A stretch of DNA of 64,000 nucleotides. It comes from Pyxidicoccus parkwaysis. GTDB taxonomy: Bacteria; Myxococcota; Myxococcia; Myxococcales; Myxococcaceae. Location of the stretch: contig NZ_CP071090.1 of NCBI RefSeq assembly GCF_017301735.1, positions 3,152,001 through 3,216,000 on the forward strand. The letters are read 5' to 3'. Under the pieces are notes generated by a model. The model had not been told where the DNA came from. It was given only the letters and a program-made list of their open reading frames with translations, and made no database searches. The translations under genes and the position numbers were made by a program. Shown here piece by piece: positions 45,041 to 54,643 of this stretch; the first letter of the stretch is position 1; each line of letters begins with the position of its first letter.

Positions 45041-46570
45041 ATGACTTTCGACGAACTTCAGCTTCACGACACCCTCCTGCGCGCGGTCAAGGCGGAGGGC
45101 TACACGACGCCCACGCCCATCCAGGCGAAGGCCATCCCCGAGGCGCTGGCCGGGCGGGATGTGCTGGGCGTGGCGCAGACGGGCACCGGCAAGACGGCCG
45201 CCTTCGCGCTCCCCATCCTCCAGCGGCTCTCCGCCAAGGCGCCCGCGGGCGGCGCGCGGCCCATCCGTTGCCTCGTGCTCACTCCCACCCGCGAGCTCGC
45301 GGGCCAGGTGGGCGAAAGCTTCGCCACCTACGGCAAGCACCTCCCGCTGCGCCACACCGTCATCTTCGGTGGCGTGGGTCAGAATCCGCAGGTGCAGGCG
45401 CTGCGCAGCGGCATGGACGTGCTGGTGGCCACGCCGGGCCGCCTCCTCGACTTGATGGACCAGGGCTTCGTGTCCCTGCGCTCGCTCGAGGTGTTTGTGC
45501 TCGACGAGGCGGACCGCATGCTCGACATGGGCTTCATCCATGACGTGCGCAAGGTCATCAAGGCGCTGCCCGCGAAGCGGCAGACGCTCTTCTTCAGCGC
45601 GACGATGCCGCCCGAAATCGTGGAGCTGTCGCGCAACATCCTCACGAACCCCGTTCGTGTGGAGGTGACGCCCGTCTCCAGCACCGCGGACACGGTGAGC
45701 CAGCAGGTGTACTTCGTGGAGCGCGAGCAGAAGCGCGGCCTGCTGACGCACCTGTTGAAGGAGGGCCGCATCGCCCGGGCGCTCGTCTTCACGCGCACCA
45801 AGCACGGCGCGAATCGCGTGGCGAAGCAACTCGAGGGCGCGGGCGTGCATGCCGCGGCCATCCACGGCAACAAGAGCCAGAATGCGCGTGAGCGCGCGCT
45901 GGACGACTTCCGCTCCGGCTCGCTGCGCGTGCTGGTGGCGACGGACATCGCGGCGCGTGGCATCGACATCGACGGGCTGAGCCACGTCATCAACTACGAC
46001 CTGCCCAACGTGCCCGAGCAGTACGTGCACCGCATCGGCCGCACCGGCCGCGCGGGCGCCAGCGGCACCGCGGTGTCCTTCTGCGACGGCGAGGAGCGCG
46101 CGTTCCTGCGCGACATCGAGCGCACCATCCGCCGCAGCGTGCCCGTGGTGGAGGACCATCCGTACCGTCCCGGCCGCGCGGGCCCGCGTCCCGTGGAGCT
46201 GGCTTCCGCGCCTGCCGAGGAGCGCGAGCGGGCGCCGCAGGGTGGGAACCGGAATGGTGGCCGGGGCCAGGCCCCGCAGCGCGCCGCTGGAAACGGTGGT
46301 GGTGGTGGCGGCGGCGGTGGTGGTGGACATCCCTCGGGTTCCTCGCGTCGTCGTCGTGGCGGCCGGAGCGGGGGAGGCCGTGGCGAGCAGCGCTTCGACG
46401 GCGGCCGCTCCTCGCAGGGCGGTGGTGGCGGCTCGAATCGCGCCAATGCGCCCGCGCAGCGTGGCCCGTCCTCGCATCCGCGTCCGGCTGCTGCGGCGGG
46501 ACAGAGCGCGGCGAAGCCCGCCGAGGCTCCGCCGCCCCGTCCTTCGCGGCCTTCGCCGAAGTGGTTCTGA
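45041..46570 (+). CDS. rhlE: DEAD-box RNA helicase, RhlE type
   Basis: A 509-residue helicase with all motifs in order: Q motif (YTTPTPIQ), Walker A AQTGTGKT (45-52), PTRELA, TPGR, DEAD as VLDEADRM, the SAT motif, and HRIGRTGR. The tail from about residue 385 is glycine/arginine rich (a run of Gly, [17 protein letters not shown]), which binds RNA non-specifically as in other RhlE proteins. Family role: unwinding short RNA duplexes in ribosome assembly and RNA decay. ATG 45041 has AGGACG upstream. Confidence 0.93.
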   Translation: MTFDELQLHDTLLRAVKAEGYTTPTPIQAKAIPEALAGRDVLGVAQTGTGKTAAFALPILQRLSAKAPAGGARPIRCLVLTPTRELAGQVGESFATYGKHLPLRHTVIFGGVGQNPQVQALRSGMDVLVATPGRLLDLMDQGFVSLRSLEVFVLDEADRMLDMGFIHDVRKVIKALPAKRQTLFFSATMPPEIVELSRNILTNPVRVEVTPVSSTADTVSQQVYFVEREQKRGLLTHLLKEGRIARALVFTRTKHGANRVAKQLEGAGVHAAAIHGNKSQNARERALDDFRSGSLRVLVATDIAARGIDIDGLSHVINYDLPNVPEQYVHRIGRTGRAGASGTAVSFCDGEERAFLRDIERTIRRSVPVVEDHPYRPGRAGPRPVELASAPAEERERAPQGGNRNGGRGQAPQRAAGNGGGGGGGGGGGHPSGSSRRRRGGRSGGGRGEQRFDGGRSSQGGGGGSNRANAPAQRGPSSHPRPAAAAGQSAAKPAEAPPPRPSRPSPKWF

Positions 46571-46761
46571 GTCACGGGGTGTCTTGAAGGCACCGTGTGA
46601 ATGAATGGGGAGTCGGGCCGCGAGGTCCGGCTCCCTTTTCACGTTCCGGGCTCGCCGGTCCACCTGCAACCGAGGCCCGCTCGGAGCGGGAGGCACCGCG
46701 TCAGGAAAGGACCCCGGTGCGCTACTTCCCAGGTCGCGCCGAGTCCCCTAGCGTCCTCCCC

Positions 46762-47295
46762 ATGCCGACCGAGGTCACCGTCCAATCCACGTTGTTCGAG
46801 TCCCTCGTCCGCTTCACCAAACCCGGCCCGAGCCTCCGCGCGGAGTTCCTCGCGGCGGGCTACGACGTGGACAAGCCGCGCGCGACGTACCCGGCCTCTG
46901 TCTACCTCGCCTGTCAGGAAGCGGTGCTGCGCCAACTGTACGCGGGCAAGGAGCGCAAGGCCGCGCAGCGCGAGCTGGGCAGCGAGCTGGTGCGCATGTA
47001 CTTCGAGACGCTGGTGGGCCGCGTGGTGGGCGTGGCCCTCAAGGTGGCCGGCCCCGAGCGCGCCATGAAGCGCGTGGCCCTGAGCTTCAGCTCGGTGCTG
47101 TCTCCGGTGGACATCGAGACGCAGCAGGTGGGGCCCGCTGACTGGCGCGTCCGGTTCCGCGGCTACCCCTTCCCGCCGGACGCCGCCGCGGGCACGTGCG
47201 AGGGCGCCCTGCGGATGGCCGGCGCGTCCCAGCCGCGCGTGGAGGTGGAGCGGCAAGAGGGAGCGGAAGCCTTCGACCTGCGCATCCGCTGGTGA
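46762..47295 (+). CDS. DUF2378 (TIGR02265) family protein
   Basis: A 177-residue protein of the myxobacteria-restricted DUF2378/TIGR02265 family: QSTLFESLVRF near the start, a long central helix region with ARREL-like AAQRELG, then GRVVGVALK and the FSSVLSP strand. The family has no known function; many members occur per genome in this order. It ends nine bases before the convergent ABC-M1 gene. Its presence is one of the best taxon markers in the window. ATG 46762 is favoured; the frame is open further upstream. Confidence 0.85.
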   Translation: MPTEVTVQSTLFESLVRFTKPGPSLRAEFLAAGYDVDKPRATYPASVYLACQEAVLRQLYAGKERKAAQRELGSELVRMYFETLVGRVVGVALKVAGPERAMKRVALSFSSVLSPVDIETQQVGPADWRVRFRGYPFPPDAAAGTCEGALRMAGASQPRVEVERQEGAEAFDLRIRW

Positions 47296-47304
47296 GCCGG
47301 CCTG

Positions 47305-50300
47305 TCAGCGCGTGGGCGGAGACCCCATCGCGACCGGTTGTCCCTCCGTGGGCTCCGTCACGTTGTCCGTCGACGTGCGGTCGATGAGCACGTTGAGCGG
47401 GTCGATGCCCACCTGCGCGGGCTTCACGGGGACGGTGAACTTGAGCTCCGACTCGCCCTTGGCCACCTTCCGCTTCTCCAGGAACACGGCCTCGCCCTTC
47501 TCGTCGAGCGCGCCCACGTCCATCCAGTCGTTGAAGTCGAGCTCCGTCTGCGCACCCTTGTCGTCGGCGCGGTACTTCTTCGACAGCACCTTGAGCGTCA
47601 CGTCCCACGTGCCCTGCGTGTTCTTCCGCATCGTCGCGGACACGGCGCGGTTGTCGTAGAGGGTGATGGTGTCGAAGAGGTCCTCGAGGAGGTATTGGTA
47701 CTCGGCAGGCGTCTCCTCGCGGAGGAAGCCGAGCAGCTCGGAGGAGCCCGTGTACGGCGGGCCCCGGAAGCGCACCTTCTCCACGTAGCGCTTCAGCGCG
47801 CGGTTGACGCGCTCCTCGCCGATGAAGTCCTGCAGCGCGTACATCACGAGGCTGCCCTTGTTGTAGTGGATGTACGGCTGGTTCTCCACGCGCGACAGGG
47901 GCACCTCCTTCTTGCGCTCCAGCGCGCGGCCCATGAGGTACTGGTCCAGCTCGAACTTGAGGAAGCGCCGCATCTTCGCCGCGCCGTAGCGGTGCTTCAT
48001 CACCATCAGCGCGGAGTACTGCGCCATCGTCTCCGACGTCATGGTGGCGCCCTGCGCGCGCCCGGCGACCACCTGGTGCGCCCACCACTGGTGGGCAATC
48101 TCGTGCGCGGTGACGTAGTACGGGTAGTCCACGTCATCGGGGTTGTTCTCGCGCACGCGCGCGATGAAGCCGATGCCCTCCGAATACGGAATCGTATTGG
48201 GGAAGGACTGGGCGAACGTCGCGTAGCGGGGGAACTCGAGGATGCGCGCCTGCCGGTGCTGGTACGGCCCGAAGCTCTCGCTGCAGTACTCCAGCGCGTC
48301 CTTCATGCCGCGCATCATCCGGTCCAGCGCGTAGGTGTGCGTGGGGTGGTGGTAGATCTCCAGCCGCACGTCCTTCCACGTGTCGCGCATCACCTCGTAA
48401 CGCGCGGACAGCACGGAGAAGAAGTTGAGGATGGGCTGGTCCATCTTGTAGCGGAAGAAGCGCCGGCCGTTCTCCGTCCACTCCTTCTCCAGGTAGCCCG
48501 GGGCCACCGCAATCTGGTCCGGTGACGTGCTCACCGTGGCCTGGAACGAGATGAAGTCCGAGTCCTGGCGGATGTAGTTCTCCGCGAGGGCCTTCGGGTC
48601 ATCGCGGTCGGGCATGCGCTCCTTCGGCGCGAGGCCGTACTCCTTGCGGTCCCCGTCCTCCACCAGCTCCGCACCCGCCTGGTAGCCGAGCACGGGGAGG
48701 TTGTCGTAGTTGTTGAAGAAGGTGCCGTTGCCGACGATGTCCGTGCGCTGCGCTCCGTGCTTGAAGCCCCGCGCGCCGAACTCCAGGTCGAAGGCGAGGT
48801 CGGCCTCGGCTCCCGGAGCCAGCGGCGTGGGCAATTCATAGACGAAGAGGCCCAGCTTCTCGTCGTGTGACGCGGCCCGGTCCACGCCCGCGAGGGACAG
48901 CTTCTTCACCTGTGCATCGCTCGCGATGGAGATGAGCACCTTGTGGATGGGCTCCTGCGTCTTGTTGCGCACGCGGTACGTGCCGAGCGACTCCAGCCGC
49001 AGCGTCTCCGGGTAGATGTGGAAGGTGACGTCCGCGGAGATGATGCGAGGCTGGGGCAGCGCCGCCCAGGACTTGTATTCCTTCTCGTAGCGGGCGGTCT
49101 CGCGCTGCGTGTCCTTCGCGGTGACGTACGGGTTGAGGATGTGCGTGTTGTAGAAGATGAACGCGCCGGCCCCGAGGAAGACGAGCACCGACACGGCGGC
49201 GGCCAGCATCCAGCCCGGAGTGCGTCGGGCCTTCGCGGCCGCCCAGCGCTCGCGCCACCGCGCCTCGCGTCCGCGCACGGCGAGCAGGTAGCCCGTCAGG
49301 ACGAGGAGCGCCGCCAGCCCGTACCAGTACAGGCGGTGCCAGAAGATGGCCGGCACCACGTTGGCGTAGCGGTTCATGTCCGAGTACCGCACGGCGGGCT
49401 CGGAGGCGTAGCGGACGAGGTTGTCCTCCACGCCCAGCAGGCCCAGCGCGGCCTGCGTCGCGAAGTAGAGCACCATCACCAGGTACGCGAGGTACTTCTG
49501 GTGGATGAGCACCTGCGCGAAGAACGCGAGCACGCACAGCAGCACGTCGCGCAGGAAGTCGAGCAGGAAGAGCTGGGTGAAGTAGAGGCTCCACTCGATG
49601 TCGAAGAAGCCACGGCCCACCTGGCACACGAGCGCCGCGACGAAGGCGACGCCCTTGAGCGAGAGCACGACGAGCAGCAGCGCGGCCAGCTTGCTGGAGT
49701 AGGCCACCCACGTCGGCGCGCGCGTGGCATCCACGATGTCGCCGAGCCCCGCGTCCCGCTCCTTCCACACCAGCTCGCCCGCGTAGAAGGTGAGGATGAT
49801 GAGGGTGAAGGGACGGAACGAGCCCATCGCCAAATCCAGCACCTGCCACGTCAGCGGGTACGTGGGCGTACCGAAGAGCTGGTTCGACACCAGCACACCG
49901 ATGGTGACGAAGGTGAGCCCCGCCACCACGAAGGCCCAGTACACCGGCGAGCGGAGCACGTCGCGGAAGGCCAGCCACGCCGAGGACGCCGCGGTGGCGA
50001 GCCAGCTTCCCGTCGTCGGCGCGGCGGTGACGGAGGGCAGGGCGACGGGGGCGGGGGAGGCCTCGTCGCGTGTGGCGCCCCGGCCGCTGTGCTCCTCCAC
50101 GGTGGTGCGGAACCGGGCCACCGTCAGCCCGAGCAGCGCCGCGCCCACGGCGAGCCACAGCACGCGGTTGCCGAGCATCACCCCCGTCAGCGGGAGGAGG
50201 TCGCGGTTGCGCTCCGCGGGCGTCCAGTAGCGCGTCACCGTTTCGAAGGTGATGAAGCCGAATGGGTCCAACAGTGCGCCGAGCTGCTGGTACTGCACGT

Positions 50301-50910
50301 CACCGATGGCCGCGCTGATGACGAAGTAGCCGAGCACCAGCACCACGACGCCCACGTACACCGGGGCCATGCGCCGGGTGAGCGCGGCCAGGGCGAAGAA
50401 GAGCGCGCCGGCGGAGAAGAGCGTGGGCCACACGCCGACGACGTAGGGCCAGAGGTACGCGGCCGTCTGGTGCGTGGTGAGCTGCGAGTGGTCCAGCGCC
50501 CACGCGACGAGCAGCCCCAGCCCGAGGCCGGGGAGGATGGCCAGCATCAGTACCGCGCTGAAGACATACGCGCCCAGGAAGCGGCCGAGCAGGTACGGGG
50601 TCTTCTTCACGTTCTTGGTGAAGATGAGCATCCACGTGCCATGGCCGAAGTCCTGGTACGCGGCCTGACCGAAGACGGCGGCCACCATGAACAGGCCGAA
50701 GAGGGCGAGCATGGTGATGGTGCTGTAGAGGGTGTGGGGGCTGTTGGCGAGGACGCGCTCGGCGCCCGAGGCCACCGAGATGCTCTTGAAGACGCCACCC
50801 ACGGCGAGCGCCATCAGGAGCCCGGAACCGGCCAGCACCGCGGCGTAGACCCAGGTGGAGATCATCTTCACCCGGCGCCGCAGCTCGAAGAACACGAGGG
50901 CGGAGAACAT
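47305..50910 (-). CDS. ABC transporter permease fused to an M1-family metallopeptidase
   Basis: A 1201-residue protein. The N-terminal 600 or so residues hold two six-helix ABC-2 permease-like sets; the first begins FSALVFFELRRRVKMIS. The C-terminal half is an M1 peptidase with zinc motif HEIAHQWW and a Glu about 20 residues later (MTSE); the usual GAMEN motif is replaced by PYSEGIGF. This fusion is a known class, paired with an ATPase; the ATPase gene is the next one upstream (start 51806, gap 11). A peptide-export or membrane-linked peptidase role is likely. A GAGAGGA site lies before the ATG. Confidence 0.9.
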   Translation of the reverse strand: MFSALVFFELRRRVKMISTWVYAAVLAGSGLLMALAVGGVFKSISVASGAERVLANSPHTLYSTITMLALFGLFMVAAVFGQAAYQDFGHGTWMLIFTKNVKKTPYLLGRFLGAYVFSAVLMLAILPGLGLGLLVAWALDHSQLTTHQTAAYLWPYVVGVWPTLFSAGALFFALAALTRRMAPVYVGVVVLVLGYFVISAAIGDVQYQQLGALLDPFGFITFETVTRYWTPAERNRDLLPLTGVMLGNRVLWLAVGAALLGLTVARFRTTVEEHSGRGATRDEASPAPVALPSVTAAPTTGSWLATAASSAWLAFRDVLRSPVYWAFVVAGLTFVTIGVLVSNQLFGTPTYPLTWQVLDLAMGSFRPFTLIILTFYAGELVWKERDAGLGDIVDATRAPTWVAYSSKLAALLLVVLSLKGVAFVAALVCQVGRGFFDIEWSLYFTQLFLLDFLRDVLLCVLAFFAQVLIHQKYLAYLVMVLYFATQAALGLLGVEDNLVRYASEPAVRYSDMNRYANVVPAIFWHRLYWYGLAALLVLTGYLLAVRGREARWRERWAAAKARRTPGWMLAAAVSVLVFLGAGAFIFYNTHILNPYVTAKDTQRETARYEKEYKSWAALPQPRIISADVTFHIYPETLRLESLGTYRVRNKTQEPIHKVLISIASDAQVKKLSLAGVDRAASHDEKLGLFVYELPTPLAPGAEADLAFDLEFGARGFKHGAQRTDIVGNGTFFNNYDNLPVLGYQAGAELVEDGDRKEYGLAPKERMPDRDDPKALAENYIRQDSDFISFQATVSTSPDQIAVAPGYLEKEWTENGRRFFRYKMDQPILNFFSVLSARYEVMRDTWKDVRLEIYHHPTHTYALDRMMRGMKDALEYCSESFGPYQHRQARILEFPRYATFAQSFPNTIPYSEGIGFIARVRENNPDDVDYPYYVTAHEIAHQWWAHQVVAGRAQGATMTSETMAQYSALMVMKHRYGAAKMRRFLKFELDQYLMGRALERKKEVPLSRVENQPYIHYNKGSLVMYALQDFIGEERVNRALKRYVEKVRFRGPPYTGSSELLGFLREETPAEYQYLLEDLFDTITLYDNRAVSATMRKNTQGTWDVTLKVLSKKYRADDKGAQTELDFNDWMDVGALDEKGEAVFLEKRKVAKGESELKFTVPVKPAQVGIDPLNVLIDRTSTDNVTEPTEGQPVAMGSPPTR

Positions 50911-50921
50911 GGCGTGTCCTC

Positions 50922-51806
50922 TCAGGACTGCTGCTTCTGGGCCCGCGACAGGGCGTGGAAGTAGACGTCCTCCAGGTCGGGATTCGCGGGCTCGAAGCCC
51001 GGCGGCGCGCTCTCCGCGTAGACGTGGACGAGCCGCTGCCCGGCCACGCGCCGCACGGCGATGACCTCGAGTTCCTTCATCAGGGTGTCCAGCTCTGATT
51101 GCTCGGTGATGAAGCGCTTCCACACGCGCTGCTGGAGCGCGTCCACGAGCTTGAGCGGGTGGCCGCTGAGGACGACGTTGCCGTGCGCGAGGATGGCCAT
51201 GTTCTGGCAGAGGTCCGCGACGTCCGAGACGATGTGCGTGGAGAGCAGCACCACCACGTCGTTGCTGATTTCGGCGAGCAGGTTGTGGAAGCGGAAGCGC
51301 TCGGCGGGGTCGAGGCCGGCGGTGGGCTCGTCGACGATGAGGAGCTTCGGGTTGCCGAGCAGCGCCTGGGCGATGCCGAAGCGCTGCTTCATGCCGCCGG
51401 AGAAGCCGCCGAGCCGCCTGTCTCGGTGGTCCCAGAGGTTGGTCTTCTGGAGCAGGGCCTTCACGGCGTCATGGCGCGGGCCGCGCTGCGCCAGCCCCTT
51501 GAGCTGGGCGAGGTGGTCGAGCATGTCCCAGGCCGTCACCTTCGGGTACACGCCGAAGTCCTGCGGCAGGTAGCCGAGCACTTCGCGGAGCTTATCCTTG
51601 TCGCGGCGCAGGTCGATGCCGTCGAACGACATCGTGCCGGTGTCCACGTCCTGCAGCGTGGCAATGCTGCGCATCAGCGTGGACTTGCCAGCGCCATTGG
51701 GCCCGAGCAGGCCGAACATGCCGCGAGGAATGGTCAGGTTGACTCCCTGCAATGCGCGGGTGCCGTTGGGGTACGTCTTGGACACGCCTTCCAGTCGTAG
51801 CTCCAT
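50922..51806 (-). CDS. ABC transporter ATP-binding protein
   Basis: A 294-residue ABC ATPase with Walker A GPNGAGKS, Q-loop LPQDFG, signature GFSGGMKQR, Walker B LLIVDEPTAGLDP and the switch His in STHIVSD. It carries the CcmA-like/drug-export layout with a C-terminal tail. It is the partner of the permease-peptidase fusion downstream, 11 bases away. No ribosome site is obvious before ATG 51806. Confidence 0.93.
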   Translation of the reverse strand: MELRLEGVSKTYPNGTRALQGVNLTIPRGMFGLLGPNGAGKSTLMRSIATLQDVDTGTMSFDGIDLRRDKDKLREVLGYLPQDFGVYPKVTAWDMLDHLAQLKGLAQRGPRHDAVKALLQKTNLWDHRDRRLGGFSGGMKQRFGIAQALLGNPKLLIVDEPTAGLDPAERFRFHNLLAEISNDVVVLLSTHIVSDVADLCQNMAILAHGNVVLSGHPLKLVDALQQRVWKRFITEQSELDTLMKELEVIAVRRVAGQRLVHVYAESAPPGFEPANPDLEDVYFHALSRAQKQQS

Positions 51807-51864
51807 GGCGGCGCACGCTAGCGGATTCACGGGGCCGGTGCGCGACGAGCGCCCAGTCGGTAGC

Positions 51865-53115
51865 ATGCGGACCATGTCTCTCTCCTGCCGGACCGCCGCC
51901 GCTGCGCTGGCCTTCGCCCTCTGCGCGTGCGGGGATGGTGAGCCGGTGATGCTGGAGGCCGTGGCCGCCGACTGCGCGGGAGCTGCGGCACAGCACCTGG
52001 ACCGGCTGCCCTCCGGCAGCATGGTGGTGAACGCGTACTTCCTCCAGGAAGAGGCGGCACGCGACGTGCGGCGCGGGCTCGCGGAGTCGCCGGTGCTGGA
52101 GGAGGTCTTCGCGAAGGCCGCGGCGCTGGGCGTGCGCGCGGTGCGGACCAACGGGCACAACGACGCGGCGTCGAAGATTGGCGACAGCGCGATGCAGGTG
52201 GCTCCGCTCCAGTACGACGAGGTGTCGCTCGTGGGGTTGGACCGTGTACTCGCGCGAGCGCGGGTGCACGGCGTGCGGCTGGTGCTCACGCTGGGCAACT
52301 ACTGGGATGCGTACGGAGGCGCACGCCAGTACGTGGCGTGGGCGGGCTTGCCGAATCCCGTGGAGGGAGACCCGCGCTTCTTCACCGAGCCCTCCGTGGT
52401 GGCGCACTACAAGGCGCACGTGGCGCGGCTGCTGGAGCGGGTGAACACGGTGGACGGCATCCGCTACGGAGACCATCCGGCGGTGCTCGCGTGGGAGTTG
52501 CTCAACGAACCACGAGGGAAAGGACTCGACCGGGAAGGTGTGAAGCTGCGCGCGTGGATTGATGACGTGGCGCAGGAGGTGAAGGCGCACGCGCCCGGAC
52601 AGCTCGTGGGCACGGGCGAGGAGGGCTTCGAGCCGGCACCGGAAGGCTACGACGGAGCCTTCTGGTCGGCGGTGGGCGCGCCGATGCTGCGCACGCCGGG
52701 CTCCAGCTTCTCGCGCAACACGGCGTCGCCGTTCATCGACTTCGCGTCGGTGCACTTCTATCCGGAGGCCTGGGGACTGGACGGTCCAGGCACGGCGGTG
52801 GCGGGCGCGAAGTGGATTCAAGAGCACGCGGCGATTGCGCGCAGCCTGGGCAAGCCGCTGTTCGTCGGTGAATTGGGATTGCGCAACGAGGGCGACCTCG
52901 ACCTGTCCCAGCGCCGCGCGCTCTATCGCGGCTGGCTGGAGTGCATGCGCGAGGAGGGACTGGGCGCCGGAGCGCTGTGGATGTTCGCCAACGACGCACG
53001 GCCCGATGCTTGGGACGCGCACACGTTCTACTTCCGCGACGGCACGGCTCCGGAGGACCCGGTGAATCGCTACGCGGACCTCATCATCGAGGCGGCCGCG
53101 GCGGCGCGGCCCTGA
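51865..53115 (+). CDS. GH5-like glycoside hydrolase lipoprotein (mannanase-like)
   Basis: A 416-residue protein with a lipobox signal ending ALCAC. The rest is a TIM-barrel glycosidase of the GH5/mannanase type: RTNGHND, VLTLGNYWDAYGG, acid/base Glu in WELLNEPRG, and nucleophile Glu in FVGELGL. It probably cuts beta-mannan or cellulose outside the cell, fitting a predatory soil organism. Two in-frame ATGs (51865, 51874) are possible. It ends near a strong hairpin terminator shared with the next gene. Confidence 0.88.
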   Translation: MRTMSLSCRTAAAALAFALCACGDGEPVMLEAVAADCAGAAAQHLDRLPSGSMVVNAYFLQEEAARDVRRGLAESPVLEEVFAKAAALGVRAVRTNGHNDAASKIGDSAMQVAPLQYDEVSLVGLDRVLARARVHGVRLVLTLGNYWDAYGGARQYVAWAGLPNPVEGDPRFFTEPSVVAHYKAHVARLLERVNTVDGIRYGDHPAVLAWELLNEPRGKGLDREGVKLRAWIDDVAQEVKAHAPGQLVGTGEEGFEPAPEGYDGAFWSAVGAPMLRTPGSSFSRNTASPFIDFASVHFYPEAWGLDGPGTAVAGAKWIQEHAAIARSLGKPLFVGELGLRNEGDLDLSQRRALYRGWLECMREEGLGAGALWMFANDARPDAWDAHTFYFRDGTAPEDPVNRYADLIIEAAAAARP

Positions 53116-53124
53116 ACGCACGAA

Positions 53125-53155
53125 GGCCCGGAGGGAGACGTGCTCCCGCCGGGCC
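53125..53155. terminator. Bidirectional hairpin between convergent genes
   Basis: GGCCCGG (53125-53131) pairs with CCGGGCC (53149-53155), and inside it GGGAG pairs with CTCCC around an ACGTG loop. Twelve paired bases with a single A/G mismatch. It sits in the 60-base gap between the stop of the GH5 gene and the stop of the M15-like gene and should work in both directions. Confidence 0.8.
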
Positions 53156-53175
53156 CCGGTGTGCTTCAGCGTGAC

Positions 53176-53739
53176 TCAGTACGCGACGTGCACGTGGTCG
53201 CGGTGGCCGCCGATGGCGCCGATGTTGTTGCCGTTCTTGATGCCGCCCACCGGGTCATAGAAGAGCTCCGTGGGGCGCGTGCCGGCCAGGCGGCGGTAGT
53301 ACGCGGCCATCTGCGACGGGCTGCCCGCCACGTCGATGGCGCGGCCCTTGTAGTGGTACGAGCCCGGCGTGTGCGTGCCGCCCGTGGTGGACGTAATCCT
53401 CAACCCCATCTGCCGCGCCAGGTTCGACGCGAAGTCCAGCTTCTGGCGGTTGCTGCCATTCACCGGGAAGTTGCCCGGCGTGCCCTGCGTACCGCCCGGG
53501 CGGCCACCGTCCGGCTTGCCGTCCCACAGGTCCTGGTTGCGCGAGTTGAACAGCGAGCGGCCCGTGTTGTTGCCGACGACGCCGTCCGCCGTCAGGTGGT
53601 GCGCCCGCTGATAGGCCTGCACCGCCGACTTCGTCTTCGCCCCGAAGATGCCGTCCGCCGCACCCGCGTTGTAGCCAGCGCGAGACAGCGTCTGCTGGAG
53701 CCGCGTCACATCCGAACCGCGCGAACCGACCTGGAGCAT
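53176..53739 (-). CDS. Peptidoglycan-binding plus M15-like peptidase domain protein
   Basis: A 187-residue protein: residues 1-65 form a PG_binding_1 domain (LQVGSRGSDVTRLQQTL, GIFGAKTKSAVQAYQ). After a glycine-rich linker comes an M15/VanY-like zinc peptidase with HYKGRAIDV (His and Asp ligands) and GHRDHVHVAY (His ligand). Such enzymes cut peptide cross-links of peptidoglycan. There is no signal peptide, so it may be exported another way or act in lysis. The start ATG has GAGG before it. It ends at the terminator hairpin. Confidence 0.85.
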   Translation of the reverse strand: MLQVGSRGSDVTRLQQTLSRAGYNAGAADGIFGAKTKSAVQAYQRAHHLTADGVVGNNTGRSLFNSRNQDLWDGKPDGGRPGGTQGTPGNFPVNGSNRQKLDFASNLARQMGLRITSTTGGTHTPGSYHYKGRAIDVAGSPSQMAAYYRRLAGTRPTELFYDPVGGIKNGNNIGAIGGHRDHVHVAY

Positions 53740-53863
53740 GGGAGGCCTCGTTCTCTCTTGGGGGGCGAAATTCTCGGTACAAGAGAGTTATCGGGGCCCA
53801 CATCCGGAAGTTGCGCGCAAAGTGCGCAAAGTCAGGAATGGTGGGATGTGTGGCGCCGGCTGT

Positions 53864-54643
53864 TCACACGGAAATCAAGCCCTTGCGGATGCCCTCGGTG
53901 ACGGCCTCGACGCGGTTGGTGACCTCGAGCTTCCGGTAGATGTGCTCCAGGTGGGTGCGGATGGTGGCCTTGCTGAGGCTGAGGAGCCGGGCCGCCTCGC
54001 TGTTGGAGACGCCCTTGGCGATGAGCTGGAGGATTTCCCGCTCGCGGTCCGACAGCGGCTTGAGCGGCGGCTCCTGCGAGGACGCGGTCTCCACCGGGGC
54101 GGCGCTCACCTCGGGCGCGGGCTCGACGGGGGCCGCGGGCAGCGGCGCCACGGGCTCGGTGGGCACGGGGCTGGAGTCCGGGTCCACGCGGAAGTGACGC
54201 AGCAGCCGGCGGGCGAGGTTGGGCTGGATGACGGTGCCGCCCGCGCGGACCTCCTTGATGGCCTCGATGATCTTGTCCACCGGGGCGCCCTTGAGGAGGT
54301 AGCCGGACGCGCCGGCCTTCACCGCCTCCAGCACTTTGTCCTCCTCGTCGAAGATGGTGAAGATGAGGATCTCCATCTTCGGGAAGCGCGCCTTCACCTC
54401 GCGCGTGACGTCGATGCCGCTCATGCGCGGCAGCCCGAGGTCGAGCAGCAGCACGTCCGGCATCACCTTGGGCACTTCCTCGAGCGCGGCCTCGCCGGAC
54501 AGCGCGGTGCCGACGATGTCGATGTCCTGCTGCCCCTCGAAGAGGCGGAGCTGGTTCTTGAGGATCTTCGTCTGGTCTTCCACCACGAAGACGCGGATGG
54601 GGGGCGCGGCGGGAGGCGGGGCGTCCACGGAGGCTCCGGTCAT
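53864..54643 (-). CDS. NarL/FixJ-family response regulator
   Basis: A 259-residue regulator: receiver domain with phospho-acceptor Asp in LLLDLGLP, ending KGAPVDKI; a proline-rich linker; and a LuxR-type helix-turn-helix (LSDREREILQLIAKG, KATIRTHLEHIYRKL). Its ATG overlaps the stop of the kinase gene by four bases (ATGA), so the pair is one operon. Target genes are unknown. Confidence 0.95.
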   Translation of the reverse strand: MTGASVDAPPPAAPPIRVFVVEDQTKILKNQLRLFEGQQDIDIVGTALSGEAALEEVPKVMPDVLLLDLGLPRMSGIDVTREVKARFPKMEILIFTIFDEEDKVLEAVKAGASGYLLKGAPVDKIIEAIKEVRAGGTVIQPNLARRLLRHFRVDPDSSPVPTEPVAPLPAAPVEPAPEVSAAPVETASSQEPPLKPLSDREREILQLIAKGVSNSEAARLLSLSKATIRTHLEHIYRKLEVTNRVEAVTEGIRKGLISV

